DNA from: UBA11650 sp963997925
GTDB lineage: Bacteria > Chloroflexota > Dehalococcoidia > Lucifugimonadales > UBA3495
Direction: 5' to 3'
DNA: 18,741 bases
Assembly: GCA_963997925.1 (NCBI GenBank)
Contig: CAXEOX010000055.1
Span: 1-18,741, forward strand
Below the pieces are notes generated by a model. It did no database searches. It had not been told where the DNA came from and saw only the letters and a list, made by a program, of their open reading frames with translations. Both the position numbers and the translations under genes were made by a program. Below are positions 1 to 7,275 of this stretch, piece by piece. The first letter of the stretch is position 1, and every line of letters begins with the position of its first letter.

Positions 1-740
1 CCGGAACGATGCGCACCAACGGTCTCTGTTTCGACGCCCAGGGAAACCTTTACGGATGTCAGGCCGGTGGTCGGCGCATTGTGCGGTTCGAAAAAGACCG
101 TTCTACTACCATCTCCCTTCCCCACCTGCTAGAAGGCAAGCAGCATAACAATCCAAATGACTTGGCTGTGGACCAGGAAGGCCGCGTCTGGTTCACCGAC
201 CCTTTCAACGCCTCAGCCGGCGACCAGGAGCTGGACCACATGTCGGTGCTCCGCTTGGACCCCAAGGGCAGCGACCAATGGGAGTTAACCAGGGCTACCC
301 ACGACGTCAGCCGGCCCAACGGTGTTCTGATATCTCGAGACCAGAAAACCCTCTACGTGGCCCAGAGTGACTATTCTCCCGATCAACCCCGCCAGTTAAG
401 AGCCTATCCAATCAACGATGATGGCTCGCTGGGCGACTACGCAACTTTGCATACTTTCGGCATCGATCATCGAGGAGTGCAAAGGGGCGTCGACGGAATG
501 ACTCTGGACGCCGAAGGCAACATCGTGGTCTGCGCCGGATGGGAACAGAGCGGCCCCGGCCCAATCATCTACGTTTTTGCGCCGACGGGTAGGATTCTGG
601 AAACCCACGACTTGCGAGTGGACCGTCCCACCAACTGTTGCTTCGGCGACCCGGACATGAAAACCCTCTACGTGACCACCGGGGGCGGACACCTATTCCG
701 GGCTCGGACTGATCGCACCGGCTGGATAATGTGGCCGTGA
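1..740 (+). CDS. SMP-30/gluconolactonase/LRE-like family protein, 5'-truncated
   Basis: A six-bladed beta-propeller of the SMP-30/gluconolactonase/luciferin-regenerating family, whose members are usually Ca2+ or Zn2+-dependent lactonases. The frame is open to the left edge: the codons before the ATG at 9 read Gly-Thr and continue the usual RTNGL blade motif, so the true start lies outside the window and the N-terminal metal-binding Glu is missing. Counting from the ATG at 9, visible family motifs are NNPNDLAVD (47-55, with the Asn-Asp metal site), WFTDP, SRPNGV (101-106) and GVDGMTLD (160-167, with the Asp ligand). Repeated D-x-x-G-x-x-x blade motifs are present. It ends at a TGA, 31 bp before tlyA on the same strand. 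The substrate cannot be told from sequence; a sugar or xenobiotic lactone is the family default. Confidence 0.85.
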   Translation, partial: GTMRTNGLCFDAQGNLYGCQAGGRRIVRFEKDRSTTISLPHLLEGKQHNNPNDLAVDQEGRVWFTDPFNASAGDQELDHMSVLRLDPKGSDQWELTRATHDVSRPNGVLISRDQKTLYVAQSDYSPDQPRQLRAYPINDDGSLGDYATLHTFGIDHRGVQRGVDGMTLDAEGNIVVCAGWEQSGPGPIIYVFAPTGRILETHDLRVDRPTNCCFGDPDMKTLYVTTGGGHLFRARTDRTGWIMWP

Positions 741-771
741 CCTACCGAACATACGGGCACGCCTAGCCTCC

Positions 772-1518
772 ATGGCCAAGACAAGCCAAAGGAAGCGCGC
801 CGATCTGCTATTGGTCGACCGAGGGCTGGCCGAGAGCAGAGAGCAGGCTCAAACTCTCATCGCCGAGGGTCTGGTCTTCAGCCGCGCCGGACGGGTGCTC
901 AAAGCCAGCTCCATACTGCCTGGCACCGATCCCCTTGAGGTTCGAGGCAACCTTCCCTACGTAAGCCGTGGTGGCCTCAAACTGGCCTACGCCCTCGACA
1001 CTTTTAAGCTAACCGTAGACGGATTTACCGTGTTGGACGTGGGAGCGTCCACTGGTGGATTTACCGACTGCCTGCTGCAACGGGGCGCGGAGCGGGTCTA
1101 CGCTATAGATGTGGGACACGGCCAGTTGGCCTACAAGTTACGGCAGGATTCAAGAGTAGCCGTCATTGAGAAACTCAACGCTCGCAACCCCTTCGAACTG
1201 CCGGAGGCCGTGGACCTAATCACCATCGACGTGTCCTTCATATCCCTTACCATGGTGATTCCGTCAGCGCTTCAGCACCTGAAAGAAGGGTCCTACGTCG
1301 CGGCGCTGGTCAAACCCCAATTCGAGGCACGCCGGGAAGAAGTAGGCAAGGGCGGCGTGATTAAAGACCCCAAGATACATGCCGCGGTATTGAGCCGGAC
1401 CATCAACTGGGCGATAAACGCAGGCCTACGGGTCCGCAACCTCTGCCCATCACCCATCCTAGGAGACGCCGGCAACAGGGAGTTCTTCCTACTCTTCCAA
1501 AAACCCGCCAAGAACTAA
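772..1518 (+). CDS. tlyA: TlyA family rRNA (cytidine-2'-O)-methyltransferase
   Basis: 248 residues, slightly short of the usual ~268. An S4 RNA-binding domain (about 7-60, starting RKRADLLLVDRGLAESREQA) is followed by an FtsJ/RrmJ-like Rossmann methyltransferase domain. The linker motif YVSRGGLKLAYAL (63-75) is the TlyA hallmark. The SAM-binding motif I is LDVGASTGGFTD (88-99), and the TIDVSFISL (151-159) and LVKPQFE (179-185) motifs carry conserved acidic and Lys positions. Characterised homologues methylate the 2'-OH of 16S (and in some taxa 23S) rRNA cytidines and act in the cytoplasm; the older name is haemolysin A. I see no clear Shine-Dalgarno upstream of the ATG, so it may be read by coupling or from a leaderless mRNA. 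The family is clear; the exact rRNA target is inferred. Confidence 0.93.
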   Translation: MAKTSQRKRADLLLVDRGLAESREQAQTLIAEGLVFSRAGRVLKASSILPGTDPLEVRGNLPYVSRGGLKLAYALDTFKLTVDGFTVLDVGASTGGFTDCLLQRGAERVYAIDVGHGQLAYKLRQDSRVAVIEKLNARNPFELPEAVDLITIDVSFISLTMVIPSALQHLKEGSYVAALVKPQFEARREEVGKGGVIKDPKIHAAVLSRTINWAINAGLRVRNLCPSPILGDAGNREFFLLFQKPAKN

Positions 1519-1521
1519 ACT

Positions 1522-1567
1522 GCCCTTCCCCCTTACGAAGGGGGGACCGAGAGGGGTCGTCCCCCCA
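1522..1567. repeat. Dispersed C-run/G-run hairpin repeat, copy 1
   Basis: A perfect 7-bp stem (CCCCCTT at 1528-1534, AAGGGGG at 1538-1544) around an ACG loop, followed by a second G-rich and C-rich pair (GAGGGG at 1551-1556, CCCCCC at 1561-1566). It lies between tlyA and the cinA-like gene. It resembles the copies at 6031-6065 and 13767-13807 in layout, although this copy has the loop in the opposite orientation. It could act as a weak terminator or as a REP-like mobile repeat. Confidence 0.6.
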
Positions 1568-1606
1568 CACTCGCAACCAAACATTAAACACACAGGAGAC
1601 GAACCG

Positions 1607-2080
1607 ATGGAAGTAACAGAAATAGCCGAACTACTGATTGCCCAGGGCAAAACCGTGTCCGTAGCCGAAGCCGATACCATGGGACTGATTGGCTATATGC
1701 TGGGAACCGTGCCCGGCAGCTCCGCATACTGTCCCGGCGGCGTGATTGCCTACACCGGTGGTTTGAAGCAAAGCGTGCTGGGAGTTACCGACGAAACGTA
1801 CAACAATTTCGGCAGTGTTAGCCGTGAGGTAGCCATCGCCATGGCAAAAGGGGTACGGGAACTCTGCAACACCGACTACGCACTCTCCACCACCGGAGTT
1901 ACCGGCCCGGCCCAAGGACGCTCCAGCTTTCCGATCGGGACTTTTTGGATCGGCTTGGCAGTCAAAGACGGCGAAGACGTGGCGATAGAAGTTCACCTCT
2001 CTGGAGACCGGGACGCTACCAAGCGCGGCGCGGCCCAAGCGGCCCTAGACCTGCTGGGCAAGCACCTGAAGGGCGGCTGA
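1607..2080 (+). CDS. CinA C-terminal/PncC-like family protein with altered active-site motif
   Basis: 157 residues, the normal length of a stand-alone CinA C-terminal domain; canonical members (PncC) deamidate nicotinamide mononucleotide for NAD recycling in the cytoplasm. Family features are VPGSSAY (in canonical members, a strand after the active site), YTGGLKQSVLGV with the conserved Tyr and Lys, GSVSREVAIAMAKG, and GVTGPAQGRSSFPIGTFWIG. The first motif, normally AESCTGG, reads AEADTMG (20-26): the Ser position is Ala22 and one motif Gly is Met25. The usual Gly-rich GIAGPGGG is also changed. If the Ser is the nucleophile, as reported for PncC enzymes, this protein may be inactive as an amidase or have another role. 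An AGGAG (1594-1598) sits 8 nt before the ATG. It is convergent with the penicillin-acylase gene, 13 bp away. Confidence 0.8.
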   Translation: MEVTEIAELLIAQGKTVSVAEADTMGLIGYMLGTVPGSSAYCPGGVIAYTGGLKQSVLGVTDETYNNFGSVSREVAIAMAKGVRELCNTDYALSTTGVTGPAQGRSSFPIGTFWIGLAVKDGEDVAIEVHLSGDRDATKRGAAQAALDLLGKHLKGG

Positions 2081-2093
2081 TTCTAGCTCCGCA

Positions 2094-4418
2094 CTAGGCC
2101 GGGTCCAACCGTTGCTGGGTTTCGCTGTTAGCAATGATGTGGTCCCAGTCGTACTCCATGGGCACCATTTCTATCCGGCCCCAAATCTCCGACTGGTCGT
2201 GGTAATGGTGGCTGCCCGGATGCCCTGAGCTGCCTTGGGGAACTACCCACATGGAATTGCTCCAGTCCGAGGGGTCGTAAACGTACCGGGCCACCGATAG
2301 GCTGGTGACCGTGGCAAAGTTGGCCGTGGAGTAACTTCCTGCGAGAGGCGTGTCTCCGTCTCCGTTCATGGGAATCTCTGGCGGGTTCAACAGCTCCGCC
2401 AACTCGGGAAAAACCGAGGATAGAGTGTGCGTGGGGCGGGCCTGGTGCAGCTTGTCCCAACGCCATTCTTCCAGGTCGTCTCCCAGACGTTGTTTCAGCG
2501 TAGCCACCGCGTCGGCCAGTCCATCGGCCACCATCTCCGGCCAATCCTTGCCCGGAGGCAGGAAGGTTCGGTCGTCCCTGGCAATCATCGACGCCATCAT
2601 AACCTTGAATCTGGCTAGGAACTGTCCCAGGCCGCGTCCGTCGGGGTTCCGCGCCATCCCGGAAAGCTCATCCCCCAGGTTGTGCTTCAGAACCTTGTGT
2701 AGCAAACTGTCCCGCAAAGCGCTGTAAATCGTCGGCTCCACCTGGTCGGCGTCCATCTGCCCGTCCCAGTTGAGCAATTTTTTCTTGGCCAGCGCGGAAG
2801 CTTTATCCCGAGGCTCTACCCGAGCCATAATCCCCAGATACGACTGGGCGGGAACCGATACCCGTTCTCCGTGAACGATGGCCATATCGGACGCGGTAGG
2901 CCGGTCCAGAGACAGCAATCGCTTGGTCACCCGCTGCGCCCGGAATCCCGGCGTGAAGTCCGTGGAGATGTAGTAGGGATAATCGTTGCCCACCGGCCGG
3001 TTGTTGCAGGTGACGATGTAGCCTTCTTCCGGATTAACTGCCTTGGGCATATCTTCGAAGGGAATGTATCCCTGCCACTCATGCTCGCCGGTCCAACCAG
3101 GAGCTGGCAGCCAACCGTTGTCCTTGGAGCGGATGGGCACTTGGCCCCGGCATAGATGACCGAAGTTGCCTTCAGTGTCGACGAACACCAGGTTGTTGCA
3201 AGGGTCGACCCACTCCCGGGAGGCATCGATCAATTCCTCCGAATTTTTTGCCAGCAGCATCTCCCACAAACCGTCCGGCCAGGCCGACCCTTCGTCGGTA
3301 GCTGTATACCTGAATGCGATACCGCTGCCTTGCTCCGGGTTTCCCGATATAACCGGACCGTGCAGGGTAACCCAGACTTTTATCGGAACATCGTCGCTAT
3401 CCTTAACCTTTATCGTCTCTTGATGGACCTCGGCCCGGCGCCACTGGTCTTTGTACTTGTAGTAGCCGGAGTCGTCTTTCTTAAACTGTTCGATGTAGAG
3501 GTCCTGATAATCAGCGCCCAAGTGAGTTACGCACCAGGCCACCCAGGGATTGTGGCCGAAGTGGGGGAACGCAGGCATGCCGGGAAACGAAAGACCAACA
3601 ACGTCGAATTCGGGACAGGATATATGGTTCTGGTAGTAAACGGTGGGTGTATCCAGCGCCCGATGGGAGTCGCCCGCCAAGAGAGGCATTCCCGTCGCAG
3701 TCCGGCTGCCTGACAACGCCCAGCTATTGCTGCCGCCATCGCTGCCGTTCAACACGGCCAGGGCGGTCATACCCCTGCTGAGTTCTTCCAGCCCGTCGGC
3801 GATGGGACCTTCATAGGAAGTACCCGGCGGCAATATCTGTAGTTGACCCGCCTCATACCCCGGAAATAGCTGTGCGGTCTTCTCCGGGCCGACTTCCTGA
3901 GCAACCTTGGTCCGCCAGACCTTCGACTCGAACACACCCATGAAGATGTGCCGTACTTTGTAGATAACCAGCCCGTCCCACGGTTGCCACGGTTCGGGAG
4001 ACATTCCGGCCAACTGATACTCCACCGGCAGGACCGGGCACGTCTCGATGAATGCGTTAACACCTTCGGCGTAGCGGTCCATCATCCGTTTGGTCCGCTC
4101 TCCGACGGCTTGATAATCGGCTCTAGCGCTGGCCTCCAGACGGAACTTCCGCATCATCTTGTCCTGGTCCAACGCCGATGGCCCCACCACCTCCGCCCAC
4201 CGTCCGACTCCCCGGAGGCGGTCGTACTCCATGTGCCAGAGGCGGTCCTGAGCGGTCACGAAGCCCTGGGCGAAAAAAGCGTCGCCTTCGCTGCCTGCAC
4301 GGATGTGGGGAATGCCGTAGCGGTCGCGGTAGACCTCCACGGGATCTGCCAGCCCAGGTAGGTCAATCTTCCCGTCAAGCTGCGGGACCGCTGCTTTAAT
4401 CTCTTCAAGACCTATCAT
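2094..4418 (-). CDS. Penicillin acylase family (Ntn hydrolase) protein
   Basis: 774 residues, the right length for a penicillin G acylase/acyl-homoserine-lactone acylase/cephalosporin acylase precursor. These are made as one chain and cut autocatalytically into alpha and beta subunits. The cut is predicted between Gly229 and Ser230 in DGGSNSWALSG; Ser230 would be the N-terminal nucleophile of the beta chain. Other family signatures are YRDRYGIPHIRA (30-41), FAQGFVTAQDRLWHME (49-64), LAGDSHR shortly after the nucleophile, and a C-terminal SGHPGSHHYHDQSEIW. Family members cleave an amide bond between an acyl chain and an amine; the physiological substrate here is unknown. Unusually, the N-terminus (MIGLEEIKAAVPQLDG) is not a signal peptide, although well-known members are exported. 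A GGAGA lies about 8 nt before the ATG. It is divergent from the MBL-fold gene over a 204-bp spacer. Confidence 0.92.
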   Translation of the reverse strand: MIGLEEIKAAVPQLDGKIDLPGLADPVEVYRDRYGIPHIRAGSEGDAFFAQGFVTAQDRLWHMEYDRLRGVGRWAEVVGPSALDQDKMMRKFRLEASARADYQAVGERTKRMMDRYAEGVNAFIETCPVLPVEYQLAGMSPEPWQPWDGLVIYKVRHIFMGVFESKVWRTKVAQEVGPEKTAQLFPGYEAGQLQILPPGTSYEGPIADGLEELSRGMTALAVLNGSDGGSNSWALSGSRTATGMPLLAGDSHRALDTPTVYYQNHISCPEFDVVGLSFPGMPAFPHFGHNPWVAWCVTHLGADYQDLYIEQFKKDDSGYYKYKDQWRRAEVHQETIKVKDSDDVPIKVWVTLHGPVISGNPEQGSGIAFRYTATDEGSAWPDGLWEMLLAKNSEELIDASREWVDPCNNLVFVDTEGNFGHLCRGQVPIRSKDNGWLPAPGWTGEHEWQGYIPFEDMPKAVNPEEGYIVTCNNRPVGNDYPYYISTDFTPGFRAQRVTKRLLSLDRPTASDMAIVHGERVSVPAQSYLGIMARVEPRDKASALAKKKLLNWDGQMDADQVEPTIYSALRDSLLHKVLKHNLGDELSGMARNPDGRGLGQFLARFKVMMASMIARDDRTFLPPGKDWPEMVADGLADAVATLKQRLGDDLEEWRWDKLHQARPTHTLSSVFPELAELLNPPEIPMNGDGDTPLAGSYSTANFATVTSLSVARYVYDPSDWSNSMWVVPQGSSGHPGSHHYHDQSEIWGRIEMVPMEYDWDHIIANSETQQRLDPA

Positions 4419-4458
4419 GTCGCTCTCCGGTAACTCAAGTTGTTTGGATACAGGGCTT

Positions 4459-4500
4459 CAGGCGTGGGTAATTTCGCACATCATATCATCATCACGCCTG
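4459..4500. promoter_or_regulatory. 8-bp inverted repeat between divergent genes, possible operator
   Basis: CAGGCGTG (4459-4466) and its exact reverse complement CACGCCTG (4493-4500) flank an AT-rich 26-bp centre in the spacer shared by the penicillin-acylase and MBL-fold genes. The layout fits an operator or a loose hairpin. No adjacent regulator gene is seen, so its function is a guess. Confidence 0.35.
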
Positions 4501-4543
4501 GTTCAAGCCTTGGATGCGATATAGAGGGATGCGTTCGATGACG

Positions 4544-4572
4544 TTGACGCAGACCTGCCTCCCGGATAACAT
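4544..4572 (+). promoter_or_regulatory. Candidate sigma70-type promoter for the MBL-fold gene
   Basis: TTGACG (4544-4549), a 17-bp spacer, then TAACAT (4567-4572): five and four matches to the consensus hexamers. It would start transcription near 4579, about 43 nt before the ATG at 4623. Found by eye only. Confidence 0.45.
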
Positions 4573-4622
4573 CCGTTCAGCTATCGATAGTTCGCTACAC
4601 GTTCACCGCGAAGAGGAAAAGC

Positions 4623-5456
<834 letters not shown>

Positions 5457-5487
5457 CTTCAGAGTCAGGTGATGTCTCCTGCTAAGT

Positions 5488-5551
5488 CCTTCGACAAGCT
5501 CAGGACGAACGGTAATGTTGCTATGTCCGTTCGTGGTGAGCCTGTCGAACC
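5488..5551. repeat. Dispersed inverted repeat with TTCGACAAGCTC core, full copy
   Basis: Left arm CCTTCGACAAGCTC... (5488-5512) and right arm CCGTTCGTGGTGAGC... (5527-5551) are imperfect reverse complements, about 20 of 25 positions, around a 14-bp centre. It occupies the gap between the convergent MBL-fold and VOC genes. Intergenic repeats of this type recur in many environmental bacterial genomes. It would form a long hairpin in RNA from either strand and may end both transcripts. A half copy lies at 17415-17437. Confidence 0.75.
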
Positions 5552-5584
5552 ACACACTTCGATGGGACCTGGTTCTGCGTTCGC

Positions 5585-5965
5585 CTAGCTGCGTTCCAAC
5601 AACTCGATCCGCACATCCCCCGGAGCCCGAACAAAAGCAATCTTCAGTCCCGGCCGCAGGTCGTGGGGCTCGATAGCAAACTCGGCGCCCTTCGCCTTCA
5701 ATTCTTCCGCCGCTTGCGCCAGGTTCTCCACCCGGAACCCGAAGTGATCCAATCCCAAGTGAGGATCTCTCAACCCCGAGGGCACGGTCCCGTCAGCCTT
5801 GGCGATAAAAATCATCAGCCCATTAACATCGATGTCGATACGAGGCTGACCGTCCGACTGAACCGACTCGACAATCTTAGCGTCGAACATCTTGTTGAAA
5901 TACTCGGCCGTAGCCATCGGATCCTGGCTCCGAAGATGTATGTGGTCATAAGTGTAAGTAGTCAT
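5585..5965 (-). CDS. VOC (glyoxalase/bleomycin resistance/dioxygenase) superfamily protein
   Basis: 126 residues, one VOC module made of two beta-alpha-beta-beta-beta units. Unit 1 is YTYDHIHLRSQDPMATAEYF to about residue 55; unit 2 begins LGLDHFGFRVENLAQAAEEL (70-89) and ends GDVRIELLE. Plausible metal ligands are His8 or His10, His74 and Glu121. The superfamily includes glyoxalase I, methylmalonyl-CoA epimerase, fosfomycin and bleomycin resistance proteins and extradiol dioxygenases; the sequence does not choose between them. AAGGAG with close spacing precedes the ATG. It lies 105 bp downstream of the nuclease gene on the same strand, separated by a strong GC hairpin. Confidence 0.87.
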   Translation of the reverse strand: MTTYTYDHIHLRSQDPMATAEYFNKMFDAKIVESVQSDGQPRIDIDVNGLMIFIAKADGTVPSGLRDPHLGLDHFGFRVENLAQAAEELKAKGAEFAIEPHDLRPGLKIAFVRAPGDVRIELLERS

Positions 5966-6030
5966 AATTCTCCTTAATTATTAGGTTCAGCCTTTTTACA
6001 TGGAGCCGCGCTCCAACAAAACCGTCACAA

Positions 6031-6065
6031 AGCCCCCCTTTCGTAAAGGGGGGTTGGGGGATTTT
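6031..6065. repeat. Dispersed C-run/TTTCGTAAA/G-run hairpin repeat, copy 2
   Basis: A perfect 9-bp stem, CCCCCCTTT (6033-6041) and AAAGGGGGG (6045-6053), closes on a CGT loop and is followed by TTGGGGGATTTT. It lies just past the stop of the nuclease gene and upstream of the VOC gene, so on the - strand it could end nuclease transcription. The same unit recurs at 13767-13807. Confidence 0.7.
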
Positions 6066-6070
6066 CGTCT

Positions 6071-6784
6071 TCACGGCCCCGCCACATCCAACAACTCGTT
6101 CAGTAACCTACAATTCCGGCAGTTCCTCCGTCCCAATGGACTCAGATCCGAGTCGCATACATCCCTGGCCTTAGCGAGCAGGGGTGGAATGATTGACGTA
6201 TTCAATCCCACCGGAATAACGTTCGCCACAAACCCCATGGCGAAGCCGTCTTCCCGGTGAGAGCCTTCGCCGGTGGCTTCATCATCGCTGGTGGCCGGCT
6301 CCGTGTAAATAAGAGCCAAACTGGAAACGGGCTCCAACCCGCATTGCTCTCCGATCAAGGCGTAAGCGTTCAATTGGGCCTCGTAAAGCGGGAACAACCG
6401 CTCCTGATGAGGGGTATATCTGGAGGTCTTGTAATCGACGATAACGTGGGAGCCATCGGACCGGACAAATACCCCGTCCGGGTCTCCAGTCAGCAGGATA
6501 TTGTTTTCTTCGTCGACGATATTGAATTTTGAGTGATGAGGCGGCTTCTTGTACCCCACCAACTCCCCCAGAGACTCGAACCAGGCCGGCGCTTCCCCTC
6601 CGTTGTCGAACAAACCGTGGACAACCCGCTTGCTGAACGAGTCGATGGAACTGAAGATGCCGGGAAAGGACTGGTAGGGAAGCCGGTCTGGTACCCGATG
6701 TTTGACCCAAAAACACCTGGGGCAGAAGTCGGGCATCGCGAACTCTGCCAGGACCTTAGCGGATATCCGAAGTTGTTCGCCCAA
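6071..6784 (-). CDS. PD-(D/E)XK nuclease family protein, RecB/Cas4-like, probable Fe-S cluster
   Basis: 237 residues. The nuclease core is GDPDGVF (100-106, Asp101), VIVDYKTSRY (114-123, Asp117-x-Lys119) and AQLNAYAL (136-143, the QxxxY motif of RecB-type nucleases). Cysteines sit at both ends: FCPRC (Cys21, Cys24) and Cys210, Cys222, Cys225 (RNCRNC), the split arrangement that holds a 4Fe-4S cluster in Cas4 and AddB. The start is a TTG, chosen because an AGGAG lies 6 nt upstream and a consensus promoter (6819-6848) lies just beyond; no better ATG leaves Cys21 in place. There are no cas genes nearby, so a general DNA-repair or end-processing role is likelier than CRISPR adaptation. The family is sure, the role unknown. 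Confidence 0.85.
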   Translation of the reverse strand: MGEQLRISAKVLAEFAMPDFCPRCFWVKHRVPDRLPYQSFPGIFSSIDSFSKRVVHGLFDNGGEAPAWFESLGELVGYKKPPHHSKFNIVDEENNILLTGDPDGVFVRSDGSHVIVDYKTSRYTPHQERLFPLYEAQLNAYALIGEQCGLEPVSSLALIYTEPATSDDEATGEGSHREDGFAMGFVANVIPVGLNTSIIPPLLAKARDVCDSDLSPLGRRNCRNCRLLNELLDVAGP

Positions 6785-6818
6785 TTCTGCTCCTGGGGAT
6801 CGGTGGCTGCGCAGACCT

Positions 6819-6848
6819 AAAGTATGCCTCCGTCGATCGGGTTGTCAA
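6819..6848 (-). promoter_or_regulatory. Candidate sigma70-type promoter for the nuclease gene
   Basis: On the - strand, a perfect TTGACA (plus-strand 6843-6848), an 18-bp spacer and TACTTT (6819-6824). Transcription would begin about 28 nt before the TTG start at 6784, leaving room for the AGGAG. The -10 is weak (about 3 of 6 matches). Confidence 0.5.
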
Positions 6849-6856
6849 TAGAAAGT

Positions 6857-6885
6857 TTGACGCTGGTTTGCGGCCATCATACAAT
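6857..6885 (+). promoter_or_regulatory. Candidate sigma70-type promoter for the riboswitch/cob operon
   Basis: TTGACG (6857-6862), exactly 17 bp, then TACAAT (6880-6885), five of six matches in each hexamer. The start site would be near 6892, about 80 nt before the riboswitch. Its -35 lies 8 bp from the -35 of the opposing nuclease promoter. A TATATA-rich stretch at 6938-6948 could be an alternative -10 but lacks a -35. Confidence 0.6.
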
Positions 6886-6973
6886 GCTCTCAACGCTATG
6901 TTAGCTGCGGCGGGGATAGCTTCGTCAGAGTCCTCGTCTATATATATTCACTATCAAAGTCGCCCCTTTACAA

Positions 6974-7156
6974 CCGAGAACAGCCTGTAGGTGGCCTCGT
7001 TTTCAAGGGCTTAAAAGGGAAGCCGGTGTAAGTCCGGCGCGGGCCCGCCACTGTAACTGGATCAGGATTTCCCCGATGTGAACCTCCCGGCCATTGAGCC
7101 GGAGACACAGGGGACGCCCGCATCGCCAGAAGCCAGGAGACCTGCCGCAGGCTCGG
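6974..7156 (+). promoter_or_regulatory. Cobalamin (B12) riboswitch aptamer
   Basis: The conserved core is present in order: GTAGGTGGCC, TTAAAAGGGAAGCCGGTG (from 7011), AAGTCCGGCGC, CCCGCCACTGTAA (7045-7057), and the B12 box AGCCAGGAGACCTGCC (7131-7146). P1 can be drawn between CCGAG/GCCTG (6974-6987) and CAGGCTCGG (7148-7156). The element binds adenosyl- or another cobalamin in the nascent RNA and normally lowers expression when B12 is plentiful. It sits upstream of an intrinsic terminator and the whole cobalamin operon, so feedback control of B12 synthesis/salvage is the natural reading. Very confident in identity; the ends are approximate. Confidence 0.96.
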
Positions 7157-7201
7157 CTTGATACACTTCGCGGATGAGGGTATGAGTCCTATCGAGCTTT
7201 C

Positions 7202-7229
7202 ACCCGGCCGAGAAGCCGGGTATTTTTTT
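7202..7229 (+). terminator. Intrinsic terminator, riboswitch expression platform
   Basis: A perfect 7-bp stem, ACCCGGC (7202-7208) and GCCGGGT (7215-7221), with a CGAGAA loop and then seven Ts (7223-7229). It precedes the first gene of the operon, so it acts as an attenuator. GCCGAG (7207-7212) can pair instead with CTCGGC (7152-7157), which includes the 3' strand of riboswitch P1. The two folds exclude each other: ligand-stabilised P1 would free the terminator. Confidence 0.88.
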
Positions 7230-7275
7230 GGGTGGCGTCGGCCCGGACGTCTTACCCCGTTTTAAGGAGACTCGA

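Noticed and set aside
1522..1567. CRISPR-like repeats or an array
   Set aside because: The G/C-run units at 1522, 6031 and 13767 are thousands of bases apart, not regularly spaced, and no cas genes occur.
3156..3713. 185-codon + strand open frame inside the penicillin-acylase gene
   Set aside because: Antisense to a well-conserved coding region with no recognisable motifs.
7228..7275. In-frame TTG at 7228 as start of the ChuX-like gene
   Set aside because: It lies inside the T-run of the riboswitch terminator and has no ribosome-binding site; the ATG at 7276 has AAGGAG at good spacing.
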